This document shows positions 23,367 to 36,100 of a stretch of DNA of 64,000 nt, piece after piece. The stretch is from NCBI GenBank assembly GCA_039602395.1, contig JBCNJP010000024.1, forward strand, positions 398,295-462,294. Direction: 5' to 3'. Under the pieces are notes generated by a model. It saw only the letters and a list, made by a program, of their open reading frames with translations. It was not told the origin of the DNA and ran no database searches. Position numbers and translations under genes: made by a program. The stretch comes from Deinandra increscens subsp. villosa (taxonomy: Eukaryota; Streptophyta; Magnoliopsida; Asterales; Asteraceae). Position 1 is the first letter of the stretch; every line of letters begins with the position of its first letter.

Positions 23367-24170
23367 ATTTATGTTATCAGGTTTCTCGCATTTCGAGTTA
23401 TGATATTCGATTTATGTTATCAGGTTTCTCGCATTTCGAGTTATGATATTCGATTTATGTTATCAGGTTTCTCGCATTTCGAGTTATGATATTCGATTTA
23501 TGTTATCAGGTTTCTCGCATTTCGAGTTATGATATTCGATTTATGTTATCAGGTTTCTCGCATTTCGAGTTATGATGTTCGATTTATGTTATCAGGTTTC
23601 TCGCATTTCGAGTTATGATATTCGATTTATGTTATCAGGTTTCTCGCATTTCGAGTTATGATATTCGATTTATGCTACCAGGATTCTCGCATTTTAAGTT
23701 ATGTTTTCGGTACATGTTATTGAGTTCATGTATTTCGAGTCATGATAGACGATTTATGTTATCGGACCCATGTACTTCGAGTCATGCTATATGATTCGTG
23801 TTATCGGACTCATGTCCTTCGAGCCATGCTATTCGATTAGTGTTATCGAGCTCATGTATTTCGAGTCATGCTATTCGATTCATGTTATCGGGCTCATGTA
23901 TCTCGTGTCATATTATCCGGTCTATAACATCGGGTACATGAATTTCGAGTTATGATGTTCGGTCCATGTTATCAATGCATGTATTTCGAAGCATGTTGTT
24001 CGGTTCCAGCTATCGGTACATGTATTTCGAGACATGCCGTTCGGTTCACGTTATCAATACATGCATTTCGGGACATGTTGTCCGGTTCATGTTATCAAAT
24101 TCATGCACCTCGGATCATGTAATTCAATTCGTGTCACCGAATTCATACACCACGGACCATGCGGTTTATT
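23367..24170 (+). repeat. 43-bp tandem array in the LTR element interior
   Basis: Seven nearly identical 43-bp units starting ATTTATGTTATCAGGTTTCT occupy 23367-23667. They grade into about a dozen increasingly diverged units of about 43 bp that keep a CATGTATTTCGAGTCATG-like core, up to about 24170. The unit is not a multiple of three, so it is not protein-coding. Confidence 0.85.
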
Positions 24171-25193
24171 CCAAGTCAGCGGAGGCATGTGATTCTGAAA
24201 CGTACCGTTCGGATTACGCTAGTCGTAACACCCGGACGAGTACTAATCGGGTCATGGCATCCAATGCGTGGTTTTCCGCTTAATTCGTGGGACTCGATTT
24301 CTTTTGGTATCATTGGTTTCAAGCCTTTTTGGTGCTCGTCACTTGAATTTTTCGGTTGCATCGTAAATTCGAGTGCCGATCATTACTCTACTCTTGCTAA
24401 ATCAGGGACTCATACGCGCTGCTACCTACGATCGTGTGTGATTCTAGCTTAGCATACGATCGGTATCGGTTGTGGGGTATAGGTCTTGGGTTTTAGCGAG
24501 GGCTGATTCAGATTCTATCCAGATATCGTGTCTCGTAAGGTAAACCGGATGTGGGTCGCTACCCATCTAGTTCACCAGAACTTGACGCCGTGTTTGGATA
24601 AGATGTCTGAAGCTCCACATCTTTGTTTATCGATTTTGGTGTTGGCTTATTCTATGTGATCTATGTGAATCTATGTGAATCTACGTGAGTCTATATGTTT
24701 GAGTTGGGTTACTTTGAAGAAATCCATGTTGCATCCATCACTCACCTGAGTCCCCTAAACCCCCCGGTCTCGTTCCTAAAGTAGGGGAGACTATGATCCG
24801 CTATTTTTGGTTAGTCTCTCGGCTGAGTCTGGACTAATCGTTGTATATTTTTGAGATCTATCTCAGTTTCTGTTGTTTGTCCTATGTTGTTGTATCTTTG
24901 GGAGTCGGGCCGAGAATTGTGTGTGTGTAGGTTATGTCTCTGTTCATCGGTTATCTCACAATCTATTCTCCTCAGTCATCATTCTAAACCTAACCCTTGC
25001 GGTTAGGTGGAGATTTTAGTGCCGATATAATTGATTCAGTAATCGAGAATATATTTCTATCCTCGGTCAAATCCCTTACGTCGACTCTATGATTGGTTTC
25101 AAATGTCAAAATGTGGTGTTTTAGTAAAACTCTCTTAACTACTATTTTCCCTTATATTTATAAGTCTCTTCTAATTTCGGGACGAAATTCCCT

Positions 25194-25207
25194 AAAGTAG
25201 GGGAGAC
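25194..25207 (+). other. Polypurine tract
   Basis: AAAGTAGGGGAGAC lies immediately before the 3' LTR and is the expected primer for plus-strand synthesis. A second identical tract lies at about 24778-24791 followed by non-LTR sequence, suggesting an internal rearrangement or duplication in the element's history. Confidence 0.75.
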
Positions 25208-27992
25208 TGTAACATTTGTAAAATATCCGATTGAGAAATCCGACCCGTTTTGAATTTACGCGATTTACCGATTTGTAAATTACTGAAAACCGGAAGAATT
25301 TTAGGGTGTTTACACCCCAATTAATGGATCTAAATGATTTATAGCCAATTTTCGAAAGCGAGTACTTAATTTCAATCAATTGGAATCAAATTGGATGTCT
25401 CGTACTGAAAGTAAAGCAATTTCGGGTTTTTACGCAAATTCGGTACACGATCCGTCGTTTACCGGGAATCTCATAATTGGTCACCGTATATCAAATTAAA
25501 CATTTTTATGTGTCTAATAATCAATTATAATGTCACGAGTCATTACACACTTGATCGAGTCGCGAATTGTTGGTGAATTGCCCAAAATCGATACGTACGG
25601 CAAAACCGACCAAAATTGCATGTTTTGACCTAATTTGTGCATACAATAGTGTTACGTGACATATTTGTTATCATTTTTAATGAATTTAATGTAATGAGCA
25701 TGATGGGACCACTATTTGGGTGATTTGGGAGAAAACGGGACTCGAAAACATCGAAAAACGAAGAACCGAGCTCCAAAATCGTGAAAACGATAATCAGGAA
25801 CCGGACTGCCATTTTAGGGCGTACCGCCCTGAAGTTATACATTCTGGGCGTACCGCCCCAGACTGATTTTGGCAGAAACCCTAATTAGCCCCTATATAAA
25901 CATCATTAAGCCTCCATGCTCTCCCCATTCAGCCCCAAATCACTCCCAAAACCCTAAAACGGCTGTAAACATGAGAGGTGAAGTTCTTTGAAGATTCAAG
26001 GCCCAAGTTTCAAGCTTTATTGCTTAGGATCACCTAGAAATCATCCCTTTCGGTTAGTAATCTTCAAATCTTGTCTTTGCATCTTGAATCTTCTCTTCTA
26101 CTCCCATCAAGATGCAAACTTTATGTGTTATTTAGCTTGTATCCATGTTGTAGATGATAGATCTAGGGTTTGTATGATTAAAGGTTCCACCTTTTTGCAT
26201 GATTTTGCTATCTAACTTGATTCCATGATGAAATCTCCTTAGATCTAGGTTTTCCATGAAATTTGATGTATGAATCTTCATGAAAGTTGTAAGCTTGTGT
26301 TTAGATCTGAGATTTAGTCATGATAAATCACTAATATGTCATAGATCTAGGGTTTCCTTGATCAAGATTGGATTTTTATGTGCCAACATGACTAGATCTA
26401 TGAAATGCATGTCATCTAGGGCTAGATCTAGGGATTTACTCATCAAGATTCAACCTTTATGTTTCAAATGGACTTGATTTGCTTCATGAATGTTGTTTAG
26501 GACTAGATCCATGTATTATGATCATCAAGTTTGGATTTTTCCTTGATAAAATGGCTAGATCTTAACATATGTGTCATCTAGGGTAGAAATGTGTGTCATA
26601 AAGCTTCAAAATGTCATTTTTGCCTCATAACTTGTTTAGATCTATAGTTTTCTTGTAGGATCTGTATATAAAGCTATCAATCATGAGTCTTTATGTGTTT
26701 AAATGATAGACCTACCATGCATGCTCAAATAGGGTTTGTTTTATGAATCAAAAGCCGATCAATGGGCTAGTTTTGGCTAGATTCATGCTAAACTAGGCTA
26801 GGTTCATGCTAGATTCAAATAGATCTATAAAATCTATAATAGCTTATGCTAGATCTGATCCTATATGATAATCATGTATATTACCTTGGATTATTATCAT
26901 GGAAAATGAATTTGTTGACTATGATGACCTATGTTTGACTATGTATGACTATGTGGACCTATGTTCAAATTATGTTTACCATGTTGACTTATGTTTACCA
27001 TGTTGACTTATGTTTACCATGTTGACTTATGTTTGACCATGTTTGACTTTCATATAAATAGTCAAAATAGGGTTCTTTAACCTTACCGTTAGTTTAGGAA
27101 TTGGACCCATAACGTACGTATCACCTTACCTAATCACCAACGAGTCGTCGAGTCGGTCGTGTCGTGAAGTTAATCTATTAACTATTTAAATTATTTATTG
27201 ATATATTCCTTTATCTCGCTAGTCGTCAAGATTATCATCGAGTCTATCCTTCCTCATTTCGTGGTGTCTTTTCTCTCAAATTGTGTCTCCATATCAGGTG
27301 AGTATTCATAGCCCCTCTTTCATTTCAATGTTTTGGGGTGCAACATGTATCAGTATTAAAAAACCCTAAACTCTTTATTATGCAAAATCTATGCGATTCT
27401 ATGTGTTCCATGTGTGATATTCTATTGTGTGATACTTGTTGGATTCTATGTGTGGATATTCGCTAGTCACTAATCACTAATCGCTAATCGCTTGTGTACC
27501 ATTAACCATCGAGCCGTGGCAACAATGATAGATCTATTGGCTGACAACCCACCTGGCCTGCCTTGGCTTGGGCGCCGGGTGATTGCTCCCTTATTGTCTA
27601 GGGTTGGTGCACATCACTTATATGACTCGTTGATCATGATTGGATATTATCGCTTGACTCATTGAATCGCAATGTTTAATCTATGTAGTATGTTAAACCT
27701 ATGTTTACTCACCAACTATTCGTAGTTGACCTTTATTTTATACATGTTGCAGGACTTGCTGTTAGATGATGACTTCTTGCTGTTGACACTATAGGATCGC
27801 ATGTGGACTTAGTGTGACCTAATTAATAAGATTTATTTGATTCATTGTTGTTTATTTTTATCATGTATTGTAATGAATATTTATGTATAATGAAATGGGT
27901 TGATTAAGAATATCGCAACATTTAAATAGTGTTGTGTGCATCTGGACAATCATCGCGCCCCGACATCTTCCGCCGTCGGTTGGGGTGTGACA
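25208..27992 (+). repeat. 3' LTR of the young element (2785 bp)
   Basis: It has the same length as the 5' LTR and only three differences seen. It ends GGGGTGTGACA directly before the GTTAC target duplication. Confidence 0.92.
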
Positions 27993-28057
27993 GTTACTCC
28001 CATAGCAGTCCTCTCGAGATCTTTACAAGGAGATCGAAAGGAACGTGAGATAGGATT

Positions 28058-29191
28058 TGTAACGCCCTTTACCCAAAATTCAGATTATTACAACTTTTGC
28101 GGAAGATAGGGTTATTTTTTTTAAATGCCCTAAACAACGCTTTAAACTTGAACATACTTTATAAACTCCATTGGTATAATATATTTTAATTGATAACTTT
28201 CAATCAAAATTCCAGCATGACCTATTCGTAAGTTCAAAGATCCTTACGAAGGCCTACCTGTTTTATCAACATGACACGAATTTCAAACACACATGGCTAC
28301 AAATTCAAAGACTATAAAATTAGAGGAGTTTAACTTTAAAACACAACAAAAGGGTTAACATGACCCTTTTTCAACCATAGGTTAAGCAATCATCTTCTTT
28401 AATATAAATAGCCAACTTTCAAAATAATCAGCTATGAGTGTTCGGTTCTTGCAACTCGATCTTGATCGCGTCCTGACTCTTTCTGATCCGCACCTACCAG
28501 GAACACTAGTAACATGTTAGTGCTCGTGATAATAAACAAGGTTCGTAAAAGAACCTATTTACAACGAAATAATAAATAAAAATTATGGATTGGAGGCCCT
28601 CGCGTGTCGCGAGGGAAAGCCTCGCTCTGCGACCATGGTCGCGTATCGCGAACCATTTCCCACTCTTCTTCGCGGTAGAGTACCATTTGACAAAAGCTTT
28701 CCAGCACTTTCGCAGTTTCACGCTTAACTAAATCTTTAGTCATCTGCATACAAATGTCCAGTTTTGGCTACTATACTTCCACTATGGTTCAAGATTAATC
28801 TGAGACCCTGCCAAATCTTTTATAACGACTATATAATTCACACAAATTCACCTAATTAGATCAATCCTCAAGAACATAATAATTTTAACTCTTACCAACC
28901 CTTCGACCCGTTGATCCATCTCATTAGAATTAATGCTTTGGGGCCAACAATCATCCACTAGATTACGGAAGCACAACTTAGTGAATAGTTATACTACTCC
29001 ACATTTAGTTATCTACATAGGTACATCACTTTTGTGATTTCAACATACATCCACTTATTTAATTAGGATATTCATTATCCTAGTTCATACTTTTCCCACC
29101 TACTTAGATAGGATATTTACCATACTATCTTGTTTTCAATCTATTACGAATATATAATTTTTCTACCACATTTCATTTCAAATAAACCTAC
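28058..29191. mobile_element. Decayed LTR-like fragment, minus strand
   Basis: It begins TGTAACGCCC, the reverse-oriented end typical of the LTRs in this window, and shares the general layout of the other minus-strand LTRs. The other end and the target duplication were not found; the 29197 unit seems to interrupt it. No gene is seen; two overlapping frames near 28510-28750 have no recognisable motif. Confidence 0.35.
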
Positions 29192-31185
29192 CAGGTTGTC
29201 ACACCCCGGTATTTATTGTGTCGGGTGCGAACGAGATGGATCATAGTCAAGATTACATAGAACGACCTCTGGATGATTAAACAACTAGAGCCGTTTAAAG
29301 GATTAAGTTAATTCAAAATGTGGAGTTTCATTCAAAGTTGCAGCGGAAATAGTAGTGAAAGTACGTTTGTTTTAATTGTTACAAAACAATTACATTTCAA
29401 AAAGATTTGAGAACATGACACCGTTAGGTGTTATGCAATGAAATCTCCAAAAGTGCAGCTCGGTTTGACCATGACTCCAGAATAAGAAAATGCAGGTCCT
29501 AAATGATATGATGTCCTTAATGCAACAAGTTTCAATCACCTGAGAATTCATATACTAAAACGAGTCAACATAAAGTTGGTGAGTTCACAGGTTTAGATAG
29601 CATGCATGTAAAGTTTGATAAACAAGTTTGATTAAATCATACCATCGTTTGACAATTTGTTTAGATACTGTTTTATAAATTACCATGAACCTTGAATACC
29701 GAAACTAACTGATTACCCACTCATGATACTATGTCCAACAGTACCGCATGGCCAATTATAACTGTATGTACTCTTTTGACTGTTAAAACGGAGTCAAGAT
29801 TGGAGCTACCAATCAGAGCAGGGGCGTTAACCCAATAGATCTATCCACGAGTCATCGTTTCTGTTTGTAAATTAATCGGATTCAACTAATAGTGGGGTTT
29901 CATCATAACATGAACAAGCATGATACAACATGATTTGGACTAGAAAAGCTCATGTAATCAATAAGATAACAAGTAATCTATTTGTCAGGTAATGATTTAT
30001 GTTTGTAATGAATTCTCCCCCAAGTATTAAAACTGTAAAAGAAAGGGGCCGTGAAAACTCACCTGAATGCAAAGGATTCAGTAAGATAGGCAAGTAAGCA
30101 GTCCTATACAATATTAAAGACAACTTAGAAAATAGAAATTGGGTTGACATCGAAGTCACTCCAATTTGGTTGGTCAAGTCTTGGCGTCATGGTAACCCGG
30201 TGTTATGATACGATATCGTTGACCTTAGTGAATATTTATTGAAAATAAATATTTATTGTGCAATAAATAAAATATTATTTATTTTCAAGATAATAATTAG
30301 TTTAAAAATAGTTTATATTTCCCAAATAAATATCATGTGAGTTCGAAGGACTTTTAAAGGAAGTAATGACGGTTTAAGATTAAAACGAGCTTTTTGCCGG
30401 TTTTAGCCGCATTTCACGTTATTTGTAATTATGACTAAGGAAATGATCTAATAAATAAATACTCATTTATTTTCATCATAGGATCATATCAAATCAGAAA
30501 ACTAAGTTCAAAAGTCCAAGTTCCTAGTTTTGTCGGTTTTGCCGGTATGTGTCCGATTTAGCCGGTTTTGATCCTGTGACTCGTTCTAGGGTTTTGTAAA
30601 CTACCAAAACACTTTGTAAACTTATTATGAGTCATCTTAAGTCCCTGAAAGTGTCCAAGATCAGTTATAACATTCATTTGCATATCTTTACAAAAACGAG
30701 GTTTCCGGGCCCGTAAAGTGTCCGTTTTTGGTCCCGTTTTCCCAAAATTTAGCTATTTTAAAAAGGGATCTTGTACTAGGGTTTTTATGACTAAAAAAAT
30801 ATTTTTAATGAACTTTAAGATGGGTCAAAGTTTCTGACCTAAAATGGCTCTAATTTAACTATAGTTTCCAAGACTTTTTAGCGGGTTATTTTTATAGATT
30901 TAGCCGTCCAAACATATCAATAAGTCGTATGGTGCTATCATAACCTTCTAACATGTTAAAAATTTCGGATCTAGGGTTCCAAGAGTCATAAATTTCGTTT
31001 TTTTTCAAACTTTTCGTCAATTTCTTCCTGAGAGGGGGGTTGGGGATCCTCACGATCATAAAACTTGTTACACTCTCTTCTCTAGTCTCATCTTTAGGCT
31101 TAGGAATTGAGGGGTGTAACGGTGTCGTCATCTAAACATCGGCCACAAGGGTTTTGATTTCAGAATTTAGCACGTTCCGGTCACC

Positions 31186-33192
31186 ATGGATACGAGGTCC
31201 TTTCGGCAACAGCGGTCTAGGTTTTTCCACAATCGGGATCAGGGTTTCTTCAATGGGTATCGTTTCAATCACGGGGACTTCGATGATCATGGGGTGTTTC
31301 ATGAGTTTGACAAAGCACAAGGGTTTGCATGGGACGAGGACGGCAGATTTGAGTATGACGAGGAGGATTATGGGGATTACGACGATTCAGGTAACCCATG
31401 GCTTAAGGTTGTTAATCGTAAAGACAAGTATAAACATGCTAATCCTAGTGCTTCATTTCCGATTAATAAACCTAAAAATTTTTCGAAAAGTTGGAAGGAT
31501 GTTGATGAATGGTCTACGACGGTATATGTTACTAATCTGCCACCACTTGCTACTGTTAAGGGGATTCGTGATCAGTGTATGAAAGCAGGAAATGTTGTTG
31601 ATGTGTTTGTCCCAGAAAAGACTGCACACACGGGCAAGAAGTATGCTTTTGTTCGTTTTAATAAAGGCTCGGACATTAGTAATATTATTTACAAGATCAG
31701 AAATCTTTGGATTGGTAATTTTCGACTCTATGCGGATGTTACTAGGTTTAAAAGGGGTTCACAGGCTAAGAATGTTGATTCGAAGGTGGAGGAGAATAAG
31801 AAAGTTTATGTTGACAATAAGATTGGGGAGAAACAAGGTACAAAAGTATGGAAAAAGGTTACAAATGGAGTTAAGGACTCAGGGGGTGAAAATATCGAGT
31901 CACATTCTGTTAATGGGGCTGCGGGTGCACAGATTTTAAAGGGAGCTGGTCATAAGGAAACTGATCCTAAGGTTGATGTGGTTAACATTAAAGATAAAGG
32001 GACAGTGAGTGATGTGGTGATTATAAAGGATATTCCTTTTGATAGCTTTGGTACCGCGGAGGATCTTAGCGGGTCTCTTTGTCTTAGAGTTAAGAATATT
32101 GCCAACATGAGACAACTTCATCAATTTGCATTTAATGAGGGCTTCGAAGATATTTCTTTCCAATATCTGGGAGGATTATGGGTTAAGGTTGATTGTGGAT
32201 CCAAAGCGGAATGTGTAAAATTATCGAAGTGTGAAGGACTCAAACCTTTATTTCACTCGTGTATCAAACCGAAAGCGGATTTTGTCATCAATGAGCGGGT
32301 TGTATGGGTGGAGGTTAGAGGACTTCCTTTATGTGCATGGAACAATGTGGTAGCTAATCACGTTGCCAAAAAGTGGGGGGAGTGTTTATTTGGTATGGAG
32401 GACATTGAAGAGTCACTATCATGTGGAAGGGTTTGTATTCTCACGAAGCGGATGGACAGAATTCAAGATAAAGCTCGTGTTGAGATTAATGGCATTCTAT
32501 ATGATCTTGATGTGGTCGAGTTTCAAACTTGGTCACCTTGCTTTGAAAGAAGTCAAGAGGAGGAGTCGGGCTCGGAGGAGGAAGAGGACGAGGTAGGAAG
32601 TAGAGATGAAGACAATGTTTCAGTCGAGAATTTTGAGGTTGAAGATAATGTGGATGCTTCTAAGGATATTAATGATCATGATGACCATTCTCAATGTTTT
32701 GAGAATGATGAAGTGGGTAATAATAAGTATGATTCCTCGGATCCGTGTAACATAAGTGAATTTCTTAATAAATTTGAGGAAGGTAAAATGGTGTCGTTAT
32801 CGCTTTCGGTTCCTCCGGGTTTCGAGAGGATTGAAAAAAAGGGAGAGATGGAGGTCAACTCGGGTTTTCTTAAGGTGGTTACGCCGGTTTTAGAGGCTGA
32901 GTGTAACACGGATGGTTATGGGTTTTGTAATAAGGCTGCGACTAGTGTTTTAAATGGTGGAAATAGTGATAATGTTATTTATGAGGATACTGTTAGTGAC
33001 AATATGGGGCAGAGGGGAGTGCGTAGAGGAGGAGGAGTTTTGGGTACCATAAGGACTCAAAATGCTTCATTGCTTGAAATTGTTAACAATTTTATACAGG
33101 TAGGTGTGACTCTTGGAATGGAAATGGATGGTACTAAGAATGATCTCAAAAAATACATTGATCGGATGAGTGAAAAATTGGTGTCCCAATGA
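31186..33192 (+). CDS. LINE ORF1: RNA-binding protein (RRM + DUF4283-like)
   Basis: A 668-residue protein of the element's ribonucleoprotein. An RNA-recognition motif spans about 108-190, with RNP2-like VYVTNL at 113-118 and RNP1-like KKYAFVRF at 151-158. About 285-455 is a DUF4283-like region with VWVEVRGLPLCAWN, typical of plant L1 ORF1. An acidic Glu/Ser tract follows (about 460-485). I do not see a CCHC zinc knuckle, often present in plant ORF1 proteins, so binding may rest on the RRM. The start at 31186 has a good context (TCACCATGG). The stop overlaps the ORF2 start by four bases (ATGA at 33189-33192), which suggests ORF2 is translated by termination-reinitiation. Confidence 0.9.
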   Translation: MDTRSFRQQRSRFFHNRDQGFFNGYRFNHGDFDDHGVFHEFDKAQGFAWDEDGRFEYDEEDYGDYDDSGNPWLKVVNRKDKYKHANPSASFPINKPKNFSKSWKDVDEWSTTVYVTNLPPLATVKGIRDQCMKAGNVVDVFVPEKTAHTGKKYAFVRFNKGSDISNIIYKIRNLWIGNFRLYADVTRFKRGSQAKNVDSKVEENKKVYVDNKIGEKQGTKVWKKVTNGVKDSGGENIESHSVNGAAGAQILKGAGHKETDPKVDVVNIKDKGTVSDVVIIKDIPFDSFGTAEDLSGSLCLRVKNIANMRQLHQFAFNEGFEDISFQYLGGLWVKVDCGSKAECVKLSKCEGLKPLFHSCIKPKADFVINERVVWVEVRGLPLCAWNNVVANHVAKKWGECLFGMEDIEESLSCGRVCILTKRMDRIQDKARVEINGILYDLDVVEFQTWSPCFERSQEEESGSEEEEDEVGSRDEDNVSVENFEVEDNVDASKDINDHDDHSQCFENDEVGNNKYDSSDPCNISEFLNKFEEGKMVSLSLSVPPGFERIEKKGEMEVNSGFLKVVTPVLEAECNTDGYGFCNKAATSVLNGGNSDNVIYEDTVSDNMGQRGVRRGGGVLGTIRTQNASLLEIVNNFIQVGVTLGMEMDGTKNDLKKYIDRMSEKLVSQ

Positions 33193-36100
33193 ATATCATG
33201 TCTATTAATTCGTGTGGGGTTGGGATGGCAACCAAGAGAAAATCCATCGCTGAGCTTTGCGGTAAATATCATATTAATTTTTTAGCACTTCAAGAAACTC
33301 ATGTTAATTTTGTGGAAGCGGGTTTGGTGAGAGAGTTGTGGGGCAATAATAACTTTAATTGGGTTTGTGCTAGTTCCAATGGTAGATCTGGTGGCATCGT
33401 TGGGATTTGGGATCCGTCTAGTTTTGTGAGTTTTGAGAATCTGGTCTTTGATAATGTTCTGATGATTAGGGGGAGATGGATTTCTTTTGGTCTTGAATGT
33501 TATTTGGTGGTGATTTATGCTCCTCAAAGTTCTAGGGCTAAACGGGATCTTTGGAAATTTCTTACTATTTTTGTTGATACTCATCCCGGGGATTATATGT
33601 TTTTTGGGGACTTTAACGTGTCCAGGGTGGCTGCTGAGAGAATGGGTGTTTCGTTTGATGCAGGAGAAGCAAAAGATTTTAATGATTTTATTCTGGATTG
33701 TAATTTGGAAGATGTGAAACTTGGTGGTTTTAAGTTCACTCGTGTCAGTTCAGATGGTTCGCAACATAGTAAACTGGACAGGTTCTTGGTTTCTTCTCCG
33801 ATTTGTGATAGGTTTCATAATTTGGAAGGCGTTGTTGTGGGTAAACGTGTTTCGGACCATCGTCCGATCATTCTCAGATTGAAAGAAAAGGATTTTGGAC
33901 CTATACCGTTTAAATTTTTTAACTATTGGATTGGTTGTTCGGGTTACGAATCGGTGGTTAAGGAGGCCTGGGAAGAGAGTGGTAGTCGAGCTCATGGTAA
34001 TTGCTTTATTAGGTTTAAAGAAAGATTGAAAGTGGTTAAATATGAGCTAAAGAAGTGGAATAAAGATAGGCTTACGGTTGAAAAAGGTACTTGTGATGAT
34101 CTTAGAGCGAAAATTGATGGAATTGAAACTGAGATGGAGAGGGGATTAAATATTAGAGAGCTTAACGTGGAGAAAGCGGCTCTTGTTCGTGATCTTCATG
34201 AGATAGAAAAAAGAAAGCACATGGAAGTTAGTCAAAAAATCAAGGTGAAATGGACTATGGAAGGTGATGAGAACTCTAAATTCTTTCATGCTTATCTCAA
34301 AAAAAGAAGACGGTTAGCGACTATAAGAGGGGTGAAACATAATGGCATGTGGGTGGAGGATCCTTGTGAGATTAAAAATTTGTTTTTTGAGTATCATAGT
34401 CGGCGCTTTGTGAGTGTGCCGGCGACTCGTATGTTGGCGGTTCCGGACTCCAGTTTCAGAAAGATCGCGGCTGATCGGGTTTTGTTTTTATGTCGTCGTC
34501 CGTCGTTGGGTGATATTAAACAAGCTGTGTGGGAGTGTGGTAGTTCTAAAGCCCCGGGGCCCGATAGTTTTTCGTTTGGGTTTATTAAGCATCATTGGTC
34601 TTTATTGTTGGATGGTATCACGGAGTTTGTGGGTTATTTTTTTGAGAAACAGGCGATTCCTAGAGGCTGTAATGCTTCTTTTATTACTTTGATTCCCAAA
34701 AATGAGAACCCGGTTTTACTTCAAGATTTCCGTCCTATTAGTCTCATTAATACTCAATATAAAATCTTAGCTAAGTTATTGGCGAATCGTTTAGCTTTGG
34801 TGGTGGATGAATTGGTAAATCCGGTTCAGTCGGCTTTTATTGGTGGTAGACAGATTTTAGATGGTCCTCTTATGTTGAATGAGGTTGTTAGATGGCATAA
34901 AAAGAGAAGAAAAAAGATGTTGATGTTTAAGGTTGATTTTGCAAAAGCCTATGACTCGCTAAACTGGGATTTTCTTTTTTCGGTTTTGCGTTCCATGGGT
35001 TTCGGGGAAGTGTGGATTAGTATGATTCGTGCTTGCCTTTGTTCTGCTACTTCATCCATTCTGGTCAATGGAAGTCCTTCGAAAGAATTTCCTATTGAAC
35101 GGGGTTTACGCCAGGGAGATCCTCTTTCTCCGTTTTTGTTTATTTTGGCTATGGAGGGACTCCACGCGTTGATTGATAAGGCGATTAGAGTGGGCAGCCT
35201 CAAACCCGCTCTTGTTGGAGATTCTTTGGTTCCTTTATCTCATTTGTTTTATGCTGATGATGTAATTTTTGTGGGTGAATGGTCGTTGGAGAATGCCCGT
35301 TGTATTCGCGGCTTGTTGGAGTTTTTTGAGGTGTCGGGTCTTAAAGTGAATGTTGATAAATGTAATGTTTTTGGGGTGGGTGTTACCGCGGGTGAGGTGG
35401 ATAATATGGCGTCTTCCTTGGGGTGTGCTTCGGGGTCGTTTCCGTTTAAGTATCTTGGGGTTCCGGTGGGTGAAAGGATGGATTTGATTAAATCTTGGGA
35501 TCCGATTGTGGAAAAATTAAAGATGCGGCTCGCGATGTGGAAGTCTAACCTCATATCGGTTGGCGGACGTCTTACTCTGATTTCTTCGGTGTTAGGTGCG
35601 TTACCCATATATTATTTGTCTATATTTCGTCTTCCTTCGACCGTCAAAAAGGTCTTAGAAAGCATACGGGCAAAATTTTTTTGGGGTGGGGAAGTGGGTC
35701 ATAGAAATATGCACTGGGTTAATTGGGATGAAATTTTGGGATCTAAAGAAAAAGGGGGATTGGGAATTGGAAGTCTAGACGCGTTAAACAAGGCACTTCT
35801 TCTCAAATGGAAGTGGAGATTTCTTAATGATAAAAATAATCTTTGGGTTCGGGTCATTGAGTCTATTCATGGCACTCATGGGGGGTTTGGTGTTCATAAC
35901 GTTACGGGGGGTGGGGTTTGGGGTGGGATCACTAAAAATGCTATTGGTTTACATGCTAGTGGCGAAATTTCAAGTGATTGCTTTGTTCGGGTTATTGGTA
36001 ATGGCGAATCTACTAGGTTTTGGGAAGACATTTGGGTTGGGAATGAGTGTTTGGCTTGGAAATATCCAAGGCTTTATGCTCTTGAAAACAACAAAAGGTG

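Larger units (their letters stand above)
17475..27992 (+). mobile_element. Complete young LTR retrotransposon without coding capacity (gypsy-type LARD)
   Basis: Two 2785-bp LTRs (17475-20259, 25208-27992) flank a 4948-bp internal region. The 5-bp target duplication is GTTAC (17470-17474, 27993-27997). LTRs start TGTAAC and end GTGTGACA. A primer-binding site matching initiator tRNA-Met, TGGTATCAGAGCCA, is at 20263-20276; a polypurine tract AAAGTAGGGGAGAC precedes the 3' LTR. The internal ending GGGACGAAATTCCC before the tract is common in plant Tekay-type chromoviruses, which supports Ty3/gypsy. No frame over 105 codons and no protease, reverse transcriptase, RNase H or integrase motif was found, so it must be moved in trans by a coding relative. 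By eye the LTRs differ at only three sites, so insertion is recent. Confidence 0.92.

Noticed and set aside
23367..23667. Regular 43-bp repeats that could be mistaken for a CRISPR array
   Set aside because: The units are directly adjacent with no unique spacers, no cas genes are present and the DNA is a plant retrotransposon interior.
21444..24452. Frames of 60-105 codons in the LTR element interior
   Set aside because: None shows gag, protease, reverse transcriptase, RNase H or integrase motifs. Several lie within or next to the tandem array.
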